Source: JAEUHM01 sp964538625
GTDB lineage: Bacteria > Verrucomicrobiota > Verrucomicrobiia > Verrucomicrobiales > Verrucomicrobiaceae
Reading direction: 5' to 3'
DNA length: 64,000 bases
Assembly (NCBI GenBank): GCA_964538625.1
Contig: CAZIGH010000004.1
Span: forward strand, 62,001-126,000
Below are positions 24,989 through 34,758 of this stretch, one piece after another. The first letter of the stretch is position 1; every line of letters begins with the position of its first letter. The notes beneath the pieces were generated by a model. That model was not told where the DNA came from and made no database searches. It saw only the letters and a program-made list of their open reading frames with translations. The translations under genes were made by a program, and so were the position numbers.

Positions 24989-27964
24989 TTATGGCGGTAA
25001 GACAACCAATTCGTTGCTGCCGCGGTCACCGGTGATGGTGAGGACGATGTGACCGCTTTCACTGATGACCTCTCTCAGACCGCGCGCACCGACTCCCGTC
25101 GCATCCGGTGCGGGTTTGACAGTGATGCTTCGTATGGTGCCGGCCGGAGTATCTGCCGTAGAATAAACGGCACCTTTGCGCAGTGCGAGCGAGGGCTTCC
25201 GCAGCGGATAGGTGAAGGCGTCATCCCCTGTGGAGGTGCAGCCCCGGAAAAGAGCCAGGTTTCCACTGGCACCAGCACCCGCCAGAGTGGCTAGGATGAG
25301 GTAGTTTCCTTCACCATGTTCCACGTCCACCACATTGAACCTGCTTATGGTGACGCCAGGGTGCATTCCGGGAGCCACATCACCTTTGCGGAGGAGCTTC
25401 ACGGCGAATCCATTTCCCTGGAGCAGGACGACGGCTTCGTTGTTTTTGGCAGTCACGCCGCTGCCAGCGAGCAGTAGGTGAACGACCACTTGATCGGCCC
25501 CCACTGCCCAGTAGCGAAGAACTTTGGACGGTGTAAGTGTGGGCTCGCCTGGCATAGGGCTCAGCGGCGCTCCCTTTTGCAAAAGACAGGTGAAGGAGGC
25601 GGTACCATCCGTGCGGTAGAGCGCTTCGTTTTGGGTTGACGGGGCGTTTCTCAATGCGTTGCGAAAAATGCCATGGGTGCTCTGAGCCGTCACCGAGAGC
25701 ATGGTGCCGAGCGTGGCAGCGGGCGCGAGCGGAGTCGCAGCCGCAGTGCCTGGCGGGATCGGAACCGTGGCGGCATCGCGATACAGCGCATCGTAGGGCG
25801 CTCCGTCTTGGGGATTGTTGAAGACATACTTCGCTATGGACCATGCCTGCGCGTTGCTGGTGACGGATGCCACAGGGCGCACCTGACCTATTTTCCCGCT
25901 GGCATCGGCTGAGTTTCCTTCACGCATGGTGATGTCCTGAACGGTGCCCCAATGCGCGATGCGGAGGATGCCGGAATCTGTGCCTGACAGCACCTGGGAA
26001 GGTGGTGTGCTGCCGGTGCCAAGGCGATAGGGGATGACCACGCTATCGATGGCCTGATGCTGAAGCACTTCATAAAGCGTCCGCAGGCGGGAGCCATTGA
26101 AGGCAGGCATGTCCACGCCGCTGCGGAGCACAGCGTTCACACCGTCTGCCGTGTCATAGAATAGTACGCGATTGTTCGCTGCATGGAGTCCGCTGCCGGT
26201 GAAGGTGGCCAGGAACAGTCCGCCAGCGGACTGGTTTTGCACGGGATTGGAGAAGCCGGAGACCCTCGCGTTTGCAGGAAGTCCTAACCCACCGCTCCAG
26301 GGCGTGCCCTTTTGCAGCACCAGCGCCTGTTCCCCGCTAAGTCCGTAACCGGAGAAGATGCCCTGGTTTTTTCCACCTGCTGCACCTGCGCCGAGAAGCG
26401 GCACTTCAAACAAGACCTGCCCGCTATCCATCACGGCTGCGGCACCGGGCTTTCCGTAAAACAAATCGGTTCCACCGGGTGCACGGAAGCCGCTGTGGGC
26501 TATGGCATTCAAGTCGTTGGTGATCTGAAACACATACGCTGCACCTGCGAAGTTCGCCCTTTGATCTGGCTGAGGATTGATGCCGCCTCTACTGCTGTTC
26601 TCACCTTCAGCACTGACGACGATGATGTCCCCCGAAACGCCTACGCTGGTGCCAAAGTTATGATCTTCCCCGGGGGTGAAGGCCTTGAGGAAGGTGGCGT
26701 AGCTCCAGGAACTTCCACTGCGAACGAAGTGCATGGCCGCGCCAGAGTTGCTGAGTGCATCGTTTGCCGCGTTCCCGTTGACTCCAGAAGAGGCACTGTC
26801 CTCCAGAATGCTGCCTATGACGAGGTGGTCACCACTGATGCATACGGAAGTGCCGAAGAGATCTCCCGCAGTCGTCGCCGCTGGCTTGAGATAAGCCTGC
26901 TGTGTCCACACGATGCCGGTGCGCGTGAACACGTAAGCTGCGCCGGACTGGCTGGCACCATTATTGTTGCTCGGGTTCACGCCGTTTCCTGAGCCGTCTT
27001 CACCGGGGGCAGATACGACAATGCTGTCTGCTGAAATGGAAACGGCCGCCCCAAACTCATCCTCAGCCTCGGCATTGAAAGCCTTTAGATACGCCTGCTG
27101 TGTCCACGATAGGCCGCTGCGAACGAACACGTAGGCTGCACCCGCAGACGAGGCGCTATTGTTCGACTGATTACCGTTTACAGTGTTAGCATTGCTGTCC
27201 TCACCCTGCGCTCCCACGACGAGGGTTTCTCCATGCAAGGCGAGTGATCTGCCAAACAGGTCTTCCGCATTCGTGTTGCTGGCTTTGACGTATGCTTGCT
27301 GAGACCATGTGTCTCCGATGCGCTCGAACACATAAACCGCACCGGCGGCCATGAGACTGTCGTTCGCCTGGTTGCCATCTATGCCCACGGCGTTGCTTTG
27401 CTCAAACTGAGCGCCAATGGCGATGGTGTCTCCCCACACTGCTACAGAGCCGCCAAAGCCGTCATCCTCACCAGTATTGGAGGCCTTCAGGTAGGCCTGC
27501 TGGATCCAAGTGGTGCCGCTGCGCACGAAGACGTAAGCGGCTCCAGAGTTGGAGACATTGTCATTAGGCGTCGAGTTCACGCCGGTGGTGCCGCTGTCCT
27601 CACCCACGGCCCCCACGACGATGGTGTTGCCATGAATGGCCACTGCGTATCCAAACAGGTCCGACTCTCCGGGATTCGACGGCTTGAGATAAGCCTGCTG
27701 TTTCCACGTGCCCCCATCACGGACGTACACGTAAGCCGCGCCTGCACCATCCAGATTGTTGTCCGTTGGCGGATTGACGCCCGACCTGCTGCCTTGCTCA
27801 AAGAGCGCCCCTATCACCATGGTGTCGCCATCAATCGCTACACTGCGGCCAAAGGAGTCAAAGGAACTCGGGTTTGAGGCCTTGATGTAGGTGGAGGGGA
27901 TGACGTAACCGCCGGCTGCCATCAGACACGGCACGAGACACAAGAGTGGGAGGAGCGCTTTCAT
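24989..27964 (-). CDS. Secreted FG-GAP repeat (beta-propeller) protein
   Basis: A 991-aa protein with a signal peptide (MKALLPLLCLVPCLMAAGG). Residues about 25-490 are seven tandem repeats of about 66 aa, each with the pattern AYLKxxN...DxFGxSVAxxGDTxVVGAxxED...GAAYVFxRxG, i.e. FG-GAP repeats of an integrin-alpha-like seven-bladed propeller. The remaining half is a glycine/alanine-rich beta region with repeated phrases such as LQKGxPxS, as in the choice-of-anchor proteins of this group. Role unknown, probably surface binding. It lies upstream of, and in line with, the M36 protease gene. Confidence 0.85.
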   Translation of the reverse strand: MKALLPLLCLVPCLMAAGGYVIPSTYIKASNPSSFDSFGRSVAIDGDTMVIGALFEQGSRSGVNPPTDNNLDGAGAAYVYVRDGGTWKQQAYLKPSNPGESDLFGYAVAIHGNTIVVGAVGEDSGTTGVNSTPNDNVSNSGAAYVFVRSGTTWIQQAYLKASNTGEDDGFGGSVAVWGDTIAIGAQFEQSNAVGIDGNQANDSLMAAGAVYVFERIGDTWSQQAYVKASNTNAEDLFGRSLALHGETLVVGAQGEDSNANTVNGNQSNNSASSAGAAYVFVRSGLSWTQQAYLKAFNAEAEDEFGAAVSISADSIVVSAPGEDGSGNGVNPSNNNGASQSGAAYVFTRTGIVWTQQAYLKPAATTAGDLFGTSVCISGDHLVIGSILEDSASSGVNGNAANDALSNSGAAMHFVRSGSSWSYATFLKAFTPGEDHNFGTSVGVSGDIIVVSAEGENSSRGGINPQPDQRANFAGAAYVFQITNDLNAIAHSGFRAPGGTDLFYGKPGAAAVMDSGQVLFEVPLLGAGAAGGKNQGIFSGYGLSGEQALVLQKGTPWSGGLGLPANARVSGFSNPVQNQSAGGLFLATFTGSGLHAANNRVLFYDTADGVNAVLRSGVDMPAFNGSRLRTLYEVLQHQAIDSVVIPYRLGTGSTPPSQVLSGTDSGILRIAHWGTVQDITMREGNSADASGKIGQVRPVASVTSNAQAWSIAKYVFNNPQDGAPYDALYRDAATVPIPPGTAAATPLAPAATLGTMLSVTAQSTHGIFRNALRNAPSTQNEALYRTDGTASFTCLLQKGAPLSPMPGEPTLTPSKVLRYWAVGADQVVVHLLLAGSGVTAKNNEAVVLLQGNGFAVKLLRKGDVAPGMHPGVTISRFNVVDVEHGEGNYLILATLAGAGASGNLALFRGCTSTGDDAFTYPLRKPSLALRKGAVYSTADTPAGTIRSITVKPAPDATGVGARGLREVISESGHIVLTITGDRGSNELVVLPP

Positions 27965-28045
27965 AAGGGGAGATGCGGGACTCGTTGCGGTCAGTGCAGT
28001 TTACCTGTCGCAGGGAAAGCGGCAAGCCTGGTTCATGACGAAATC

Positions 28046-28978
28046 GTGGCTTCCCTAAATGCTTTTCTCGGCGTAAGTCATTCTGTGACTGCCACCGAAC
28101 TTCACCACCTGCTCTCGGGCTCTGCCGCTCCCTTGCTCGTTCACGTTCTGCCTGAGGAGGTTTATGATTCTCAGCGAATTGCCGGTTCCCAAAATGCCTG
28201 TGTCTATGAAATGGTGTTCGGGGAGAAGATGGCGAGTCTTGCTCCAGACAAAGCGACTCCGCTCATTCTTTACGGCGCAGGCGCAGGCTCCCTGGATGCT
28301 CAGACCGCGAAAGAAAAGCTCACCGCGCTCGGGTACACGAAGGTCCAGGTTTATGACGAAGGTCTGGCCGGATGGAAAGCAGCCGGATTCCCGCTAGAGG
28401 GCGACCTCCGTGATTGCGAGCCGCCGTTGCAGGATGGAGAATACGTGGCGGACACAGAACAGAGTGTGATCCGGTGGACGGGACGCAACTTGTTCAATCA
28501 TCATCACGGCACTGTGAAGCTCGCCGGCGGTGCGCTGTCAGTCGCTGACGGGAGGTTCCGCAGCGGGAGCTTTGATGTGGATATGAACTCCATCGTTTGC
28601 GAGGATCTCCTGGATCCGGAGTGGAATGCCATGCTCATTCGGCATCTTCGGGATGAGGATTTTTTCGATGTGGAGCAGCATCCGACAGCCACCTTTGTGG
28701 TGGAGTCTGCCGTGGTGCTGGAGAGCTGCACCCCTGGCACGCCGACGCACCGCATCACGGGGCGCTTCACTTTGCGTGGGATCACACAAACCCTGGAGCT
28801 GCCAGCTGTCATAGCGCAGGCGGGGCACCGCATCACGGCGCAGACGCAGTTTGAGCTGGATCGCACCCTCTACGGCAGCCTCTACGGCTCTGGGAAGTTC
28901 TTCCGCTTTCTTGGCAAGCACGTGGTGAATGATCACATTCACCTGCATCTGAAGATCCACTTGGATCGACTGGCATAG
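28046..28978 (+). CDS. Rhodanese-like domain fused to YceI domain
   Basis: A 310-aa cytoplasmic fusion. Residues about 12-118 form a rhodanese-like domain (VTATELHHLL, GYTKVQVYDEGLAGWKAAGFP), but the catalytic loop reads LILYGAGAGSLDAQTA: the position of the active Cys is G77, so sulfurtransferase activity should be lost. Residues about 133-310 are a YceI-like lipid-binding barrel (IRWTGRNLFNHHHGTVKL, VNDHIHLHLKI) without signal peptide. Starts at GTG 28046; no ATG is available in frame. A lipid or isoprenoid-binding role is inferred from YceI. Confidence 0.82.
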   Translation: MASLNAFLGVSHSVTATELHHLLSGSAAPLLVHVLPEEVYDSQRIAGSQNACVYEMVFGEKMASLAPDKATPLILYGAGAGSLDAQTAKEKLTALGYTKVQVYDEGLAGWKAAGFPLEGDLRDCEPPLQDGEYVADTEQSVIRWTGRNLFNHHHGTVKLAGGALSVADGRFRSGSFDVDMNSIVCEDLLDPEWNAMLIRHLRDEDFFDVEQHPTATFVVESAVVLESCTPGTPTHRITGRFTLRGITQTLELPAVIAQAGHRITAQTQFELDRTLYGSLYGSGKFFRFLGKHVVNDHIHLHLKIHLDRLA

Positions 28979-29026
28979 AATCATCCGTTGGGATTTTGCA
29001 TCCCTTGTGCCACGCTAAAGCCAATC

Positions 29027-29611
29027 ATGTCCACCATTCCACGCCTACTCGCATTCGGCGGCAGTCTGCGCCGCGATTCTTACAATCAGAAACTCGCTGC
29101 GGTGGTGGCGGACGGCGCACGGGAAGCCGGCGCTGAAGTGACGCTCATCGCACTGCGCGACTTCCCGCTACCGCTTTTCGATGCGGATGTGGAGGAGATG
29201 GACGGGATGCCGGAGAACGCGAAGAAGTTGAAGGCGCTGTTTCGTGAGCACCATGGGTTCGTCGTCGCTTCTCCCGAGTACAACAGCAGCATCACTGCCG
29301 CGCTGAAGAACGCCATCGACTGGGTCTCCCGTGCAGAATCCGACGATGAGCCGGCATGGTCCGCCTTTTCGGGAAAGACTGCGATTCTCTGCGCTGCCTC
29401 GCCAGGTGCTCTAGGTGGGCTTCGTGGACTGGTTCACATTCGCTCCATCTTGGGAAATCTTGGGATCACCGTGCTGCCGGATCAAGTCGCGGTTAGCAAG
29501 GCCTACGATGCTTTTGACGATAGCGGTGCTCTGAAGGATGCGAAGATGAACGCACGCGTCCGTGCTCTCGGTAATACTCTCGCGAAGCAGACGGCGAAAC
29601 TCATTGCATGA
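29027..29611 (+). CDS. NADPH-dependent FMN reductase
   Basis: A 194-aa flavodoxin-fold reductase. FMN phosphate loop is GGSLRRDSYN near the N-terminus and the second signature SPEYNSSITAALKNAIDW follows at about 83-100, both characteristic of the NADPH-dependent FMN reductase/azoreductase family. Overlaps the next flavodoxin-like gene by 4 bp and leads the Kef antiporter operon. ATG 29027 is chosen; a GC-rich leader lies upstream. Confidence 0.9.
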   Translation: MSTIPRLLAFGGSLRRDSYNQKLAAVVADGAREAGAEVTLIALRDFPLPLFDADVEEMDGMPENAKKLKALFREHHGFVVASPEYNSSITAALKNAIDWVSRAESDDEPAWSAFSGKTAILCAASPGALGGLRGLVHIRSILGNLGITVLPDQVAVSKAYDAFDDSGALKDAKMNARVRALGNTLAKQTAKLIA

Positions 29612-30171
29612 TCGCAGACAACCAGCCGCAGAATCGGGTGCTCGTGCTTTACGCGCATCCTGCACCTCACAAGTCGCGGGCCAATCGGGTGCTGACCCGC
29701 TCTGCTGCTTCCTCGCCGGGAGTCACCGTGCGTGAACTCTACGAGCTTTATCCAGATTTCATCATCGACGTGAAGACGGAGCAGCGACTGCTGGAAGCGC
29801 ATGACGTCATCGTGATGCAGCATCCGTTTTATTGGTACAGTGCACCAGCTTTGCTCAAAGAGTGGCTGGACCTAGTCCTTGAAGATGGCTGGGCGTATGG
29901 AGACGGTGCCACTGCGCTGAAGGGAAAGCGCTGGCTGCAAGCCATCACCTGCGGTGGCTCGGCTCAGTCTTATGGTTCTGATGGGCGGCATGGTCACGCC
30001 GTCGCAGATTTTCTTTTGCCTTTCAAAGAGAGCGCTCGTCTCTGCGGCATGGAGTGGCTGGAGCCGTTTGCGGTTTATGATTCCACCAGTATCAGTGATG
30101 AGCATCTGGCCGCAGAAGCCGCACGCTATGCAGCGCGTCTCCAGCAGATCGCACAAGGAGGTGCATCATGA
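29608..30171 (+). CDS. KefF/KefG-like NAD(P)H oxidoreductase
   Basis: A 187-aa flavodoxin-like protein with VLVLYAHPAPHKSRANR (phosphate loop), MQHPFYWYSAPALLKEWLDLVL and ITCGGSAQSYG, the set seen in KefF/YheR ancillary subunits. Such proteins bind the Kef efflux system and are required for full activity. It overlaps the FMN reductase before it and the Kef gene after it by 4 bp each, so the three form one operon. Confidence 0.9.
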   Translation: MIADNQPQNRVLVLYAHPAPHKSRANRVLTRSAASSPGVTVRELYELYPDFIIDVKTEQRLLEAHDVIVMQHPFYWYSAPALLKEWLDLVLEDGWAYGDGATALKGKRWLQAITCGGSAQSYGSDGRHGHAVADFLLPFKESARLCGMEWLEPFAVYDSTSISDEHLAAEAARYAARLQQIAQGGAS

Positions 30172-32036
30172 GCGAGGGCGGATTCTTTTCTTCGGCGCTG
30201 ATTTATCTCGCCGCAGCAGTGGTGTCGGTGCCAGTGGCCAAGCGGCTGGGTCTTGGCTCGGTACTTGGGTATCTCGTCGCGGGGATGGCCATTGGTCCCC
30301 ATCTGCTCGGCTGGGTGGGTGGTGGTGAGAAACAGCAGAGCGTCATGCACATCGCGGAATCCGGCGTGGTGGTGATGCTTTTTCTGATAGGCCTGGAACT
30401 CAAACTGCCCACACTGTGGCGAATGCGCGGCACGCTTCTTGGACTGGGGGGGCTGCAGGTGCTGGGCACGGGCCTCGTCGTGGGCCTAGCTGCTTGGCTT
30501 GCCTGGGGTGAGTGGAAGTCCTCACTGCTAGCTGGCTTCATCCTCTCCCTTAGTTCCACGGCCATCGTGCTGCAAAGCCTGCGTGAAAAGTCACTTCACA
30601 ACACGCCTGGGGGACGCCACGCCTTCGCGACACTGCTTTTTCAGGACATCGCCGTCATTCCCATGCTGGCCATCTTGCCACTGCTGGCGGTGACGCAGGG
30701 CGCAGACGGGGGCTCACATGGCGGCAGCGCCATTTCTCACCTGCCTGGCTGGCTTCAAGGTCTCACAGTGCTGGGAGCTGTCGTGGGCGTGGTGCTGGCT
30801 GGGCGCTGGTTGTTGCCTCATGTTTTTGGCTACATCGCACGCTCTGGCCTGAGAGAAATCTTCACGGCCACAGCTCTGCTGCTGGTGCTCGTCATAGGGG
30901 GGCTGATGGCGGCGGTGGGACTGTCGCCCGCGCTTGGAGCGTTCATCGGCGGAGTCGTACTGGCAGGCAGTCCTTATCGACATGAGTTGGAGAGCGACTT
31001 GGAGCCGTTTAAGGGACTGCTGCTCGGCCTATTCTTTATCAGTGTGGGCGCGTCGATGGATCTTCGACTTGTGACCAGCGAGCCGTTGCACATTGCGGCC
31101 ATGCTTGTTGTGTTTGTGTTGTTGAAGGGACTGGCGCTGGGTGCACTGGGAAAGCTCTTCCACTTTGACAGGCCAACCACAGCGCTTTACGCGCTTTCGA
31201 TGTTTCAGGGTGGCGAGTTTGCCTTCGTGCTCCTGGGCCAGGCGCAAGGGTTTGGTATCTTTGACAGTGAGCGTGCGGCGAGTCTGAATGCGGTGGTAGC
31301 TCTCTCGATGGCCCTCACGCCGGTGGCGCTGCTGGTGTATCAGCGTGTCGTCCAGCCCTGCAACTCCACTGGCCAACCACTCCCCGCTCGCGAAGCCGAT
31401 CACGTGGAGCATTCCTCACCGGTGATTCTAGCGGGCTTCGGCCGGTTCGGAAACTTCGTAGGTCGCATGTTGCGCACTCAGGGCTTCCGGCCCGTCGTTC
31501 TGGAAATGGATGCAGAGCATGTGGAACTGACCCGCCGTCTGGGCATGGAGGTCCATTACGGTGATGCTACCCGGCCAGAAGTTTTGCACGCAGCCGGAGC
31601 AGCAGAAGCCAAGCTGCTCGTCATCGCCCTAGATGATGAGGGTGCGATCGACCGTCTCGTGGCCACGGCGCGCACTCACTTCCCGAACCTGCAGTTGCTG
31701 GTTCGGGCGAAGGGGATGGATCACCGGTTTCGTCTCTTGCACAGCGGCGTGCAGCACGTCTTTCACGAGATGGCAGGCAGTGCGATCGATGCCGGTATTC
31801 AAACCCTGCGCTTGCTGGGGCTTCCCGCTTATCCTGCCGACCGTGTGGGCCGTCAGTTCCGCCGAATGGACATCGAGTCCGCACGCGAACTGGCACCGGT
31901 GCATGAGCAGGATGAAGCCGCCTACTACGCACTGGCTCGTCAGCGAGTGGAGGGACTGGAATCCCTGTTCCGTTCTGACACTGGGCGCGTTGAAACCGAA
32001 GGCTCCGTCTGGGGGCGGGATACGGGAACTCGCTGA
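30168..32036 (+). CDS. Kef-type K+/H+ antiporter (KefB/KefC)
   Basis: A 622-aa CPA2 antiporter. About twelve membrane helices with the QDIAVIP and GAFIGGVVLAGSP motifs, then an RCK N domain (VILAGFGRFGNFVGRML) that binds nucleotide and, in KefC, glutathione adducts. Exchanges K+ for H+ to protect against electrophiles. The adjacent KefF/G-like gene supports a true ancillary-subunit Kef system rather than a plain Na+/H+ antiporter. Confidence 0.92.
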   Translation: MSEGGFFSSALIYLAAAVVSVPVAKRLGLGSVLGYLVAGMAIGPHLLGWVGGGEKQQSVMHIAESGVVVMLFLIGLELKLPTLWRMRGTLLGLGGLQVLGTGLVVGLAAWLAWGEWKSSLLAGFILSLSSTAIVLQSLREKSLHNTPGGRHAFATLLFQDIAVIPMLAILPLLAVTQGADGGSHGGSAISHLPGWLQGLTVLGAVVGVVLAGRWLLPHVFGYIARSGLREIFTATALLLVLVIGGLMAAVGLSPALGAFIGGVVLAGSPYRHELESDLEPFKGLLLGLFFISVGASMDLRLVTSEPLHIAAMLVVFVLLKGLALGALGKLFHFDRPTTALYALSMFQGGEFAFVLLGQAQGFGIFDSERAASLNAVVALSMALTPVALLVYQRVVQPCNSTGQPLPAREADHVEHSSPVILAGFGRFGNFVGRMLRTQGFRPVVLEMDAEHVELTRRLGMEVHYGDATRPEVLHAAGAAEAKLLVIALDDEGAIDRLVATARTHFPNLQLLVRAKGMDHRFRLLHSGVQHVFHEMAGSAIDAGIQTLRLLGLPAYPADRVGRQFRRMDIESARELAPVHEQDEAAYYALARQRVEGLESLFRSDTGRVETEGSVWGRDTGTR

Positions 32037-32076
32037 AGATCGCCGCATCGCCTGACGTTTCTTGTGCTCCCTTTTC

Positions 32077-34740
32077 ATGAAAAAACTTTTTGTCCTGTCA
32101 TTGGCGCTGGCGACCCTCGTCAGCGCCGAGTTTCCCGCACCCTACAACACCGAGAAGGGGCAGCCCATGCCAGCCGAGGAAGCGGCTGCTTCCATGCAGC
32201 TTCCACCCGGTTTCAAGTGCGTGCTCTTCGCCTCTGAGCCGGACGTGCAACAGCCCATCGCCTGCGCTTGGGATCTCAAGGGCCGCCTCTGGGTGGCCGA
32301 GTGCTATACGTATGCCGAGAACCCCCACCGCTGGGATACCAAACTGAGAGACCGCATCCTCATCTTCGAGGATAAGGACAATGACGGCAAACACGACGTG
32401 AGGAAGGTGTTCTACGATGAAGCGACCTACCTAACCAGTGTAGAGATTGGCCGTGGTGGGGTGTGGATGCTCGCGGAAGGTGGCCTGAGTTTCATTCCGG
32501 ACAAAGACCAAGACGACGTGCCTGACGGGCCGCCAGAGCTACTGCTGGATGGATTCAACACCAAGACCATCGGCCACAACATCGTCAACGGTCTGCGCTG
32601 GGGACCAGACGGCTGGCTCTACGGCCGGCACGGCATCACGGACACCAGTGCCATCGGTGCCCCGGGTACTCCGCCGGAAAAACGCATCAAGATGAACTGC
32701 GGCATCTGGCGCTACCACCCGGTGAGAAAGACCTTCGAGGTCGTCCTGAACGGCGGCACCAACTCCTGGGGCCACGACTGGGATAGCAATGGAGAACTGT
32801 TCTGGATCAATACCGTCATTGGTCACCTTTTCCACGGTGTTCCAGGCTCTTACACAGACCGCATGTTTGGGACCCATCTCAACCCCCATGTGTATGAAAC
32901 CATCGGTCAGACGGCGGACCACTATCACTTCGACATCGGTAACGAAAAGTGGAGTGATGCCAAAAAGAGCCTCAGCAGCAAAACGCTCGAACTCGGCGGC
33001 GGCCATGCGCATGTGGGCATGATGATTTACAACGGCGCACTTTGGCCTGCACCCTACCGCGGTCGCGTGTTCACTGCCAACTTGCATGGCCGACGCCTCA
33101 ATGTGGAGCGTCTGGATTACCAGGGGTGCGGCTTCGTGGGCAAACATGAGCCTGATTTCATGCAGGCCAAAGACCCCTGGTTCCGCGGCATCGAGATCAC
33201 CGCCGGACCGGATGGAAACGTGTTTGTCCTCGACTGGTCGGACACTGGCGAGTGCCACGACAACGACGGTATTCACCGCACTAGCGGGAGGATTTACAAA
33301 ATCGTGTATGGCGAAACGAAAAGCAGCTCACCGGACAAGGACTGGCTGGCCAGGATGGAAAGGTCCGCCAGGGTCGATGAGTCCTACCGCATCAGGCAAG
33401 CCACCGAAGGACTGAAGCGCCTGCATGAAGCCTCCGCACTTCAGCGTCTGTCCCTTGCAGAACGCTGGCCCATCGCCACCGCGCTGGCACAGCGAGAAGA
33501 AGACGCCCACGACAAACAGCAGCCCCTCATGATCTGGTATGGCATCGAGCCCGCCGTGGCGGCCGATCCGAAGCGCGGCGTAGAGTTAGTCGCTACGGCG
33601 AGGATTCCCACCGTTCGCCGTCTGGTGACGCGACGCATCACCGAGGACTTCGAGAAAAACAGTGCACTGGTGGATGCACTGGTGGCGCTGGCCTCCGCGA
33701 GCGACAACGCTCGCCCAGACATCCTCGCGGGCATGGCGGCGGCACTCAAAGGTGTGGCAAGTGCGCCCAAACCGAAAGGCTGGGACGAACTCGCGGCGAA
33801 AGCGGCCACGTCTCCCGAAGTTCCGGACCTGTCGCTCGTCTTCGGTAGCGGAAGGGCTATGGATGACTTGATCGTCATCATCAAAAACACTGAGGCAGAC
33901 GCCAATGCTCGCAGCAGCGCCTTTGCCTCGCTGCTGCGCAACCCCAAGCCAGAGCACTACAGCCTCGTACGCGGTCTGATCAATGACAAGGTGCTCGGCG
34001 GTGCCGCACGTTTGGGCATGGCCAAGTTTGGAGATGAAGACGTGCCCAAGGCCCTTCTCAGCAACTGGCCAGAACGTAGCATCGAGTGGCGGGCGGCTAA
34101 TGTGACCGCACTCGTTTCACGCCCTGCCTGGGCGAAGGCCTTGCTGGATGCAGTGGGTAGGCAGCCAGCCCTGCGAGCGGACATCTCCCCCTTCCAGGCA
34201 AGGCAGATCCGCACGCTTGGAGATGAGGCGCTCAATCGGCAGCTTGCCGAGGTCTGGGGCGAACTGCGAGACACTCCAGAAGCAAAACAGGCCGAACTGC
34301 TGAAGTGGCGTCAATCCCTCAGTGAAGCGACGCTTGCCAGAGCGGATGCAGAGAAAGGAAAAGTGCTCTTCACCGCCGTGTGTGGTTCCTGCCACAAGCT
34401 CTATGGGCAGGGTGGCCAAATCGGCCCGGACCTAACAGGCAGCGACCGCCACAATCTTGACTACCTTTTGGGTAACATCGTGGACCCCAATGCGCTCGTT
34501 CCGGCAGACTATCGCATCACCATCTTCAAGCTCAAAGACGGACGCACCATCTCAGGCGTCATCCCGGAGCAGAATGAACGAACTCTGACCGTGCAGACAC
34601 CCGCCGAGCGTCTCACCATTGAGCGCAGTCAGATCCGTGAGCAAAGCCAGATGCCTGTCAGCCTCATGCCGGAAGGTTTGCTCACCGCCCTTGGTGATGA
34701 GAACACGGCGCACCTCATTAAGTTTCTGATGACCAAGTAG
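32077..34740 (+). CDS. PVC membrane-bound dehydrogenase with C-terminal haem domain
   Basis: An 887-aa exported protein. Signal peptide MKKLFVLSLALATLVSA, then a seven-bladed propeller-like dehydrogenase domain (PPGFKCVLFASEPDVQQPIACAWDLKGRLWVAECYTY; TIGR02604-like), a helical HEAT-like middle, and a C-terminal cytochrome domain with C769-G-S-C772-H773 (TIGR02603-like, GQIGPDLTGSDRHNLDYLL). This combination is specific to Planctomycetes and Verrucomicrobia and probably oxidises sugars or alcohols in the periplasm, passing electrons to the haem. Converges on the DUF1553 gene. Confidence 0.9.
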   Translation: MKKLFVLSLALATLVSAEFPAPYNTEKGQPMPAEEAAASMQLPPGFKCVLFASEPDVQQPIACAWDLKGRLWVAECYTYAENPHRWDTKLRDRILIFEDKDNDGKHDVRKVFYDEATYLTSVEIGRGGVWMLAEGGLSFIPDKDQDDVPDGPPELLLDGFNTKTIGHNIVNGLRWGPDGWLYGRHGITDTSAIGAPGTPPEKRIKMNCGIWRYHPVRKTFEVVLNGGTNSWGHDWDSNGELFWINTVIGHLFHGVPGSYTDRMFGTHLNPHVYETIGQTADHYHFDIGNEKWSDAKKSLSSKTLELGGGHAHVGMMIYNGALWPAPYRGRVFTANLHGRRLNVERLDYQGCGFVGKHEPDFMQAKDPWFRGIEITAGPDGNVFVLDWSDTGECHDNDGIHRTSGRIYKIVYGETKSSSPDKDWLARMERSARVDESYRIRQATEGLKRLHEASALQRLSLAERWPIATALAQREEDAHDKQQPLMIWYGIEPAVAADPKRGVELVATARIPTVRRLVTRRITEDFEKNSALVDALVALASASDNARPDILAGMAAALKGVASAPKPKGWDELAAKAATSPEVPDLSLVFGSGRAMDDLIVIIKNTEADANARSSAFASLLRNPKPEHYSLVRGLINDKVLGGAARLGMAKFGDEDVPKALLSNWPERSIEWRAANVTALVSRPAWAKALLDAVGRQPALRADISPFQARQIRTLGDEALNRQLAEVWGELRDTPEAKQAELLKWRQSLSEATLARADAEKGKVLFTAVCGSCHKLYGQGGQIGPDLTGSDRHNLDYLLGNIVDPNALVPADYRITIFKLKDGRTISGVIPEQNERTLTVQTPAERLTIERSQIREQSQMPVSLMPEGLLTALGDENTAHLIKFLMTK

Positions 34741-34758
34741 CAGGCGCTTGCAGGCGGT

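Noticed and set aside
26500..27900. Regular DNA repeats that might suggest CRISPR
   Set aside because: Period is about 198 bp, in frame, and codes for FG-GAP protein repeats.
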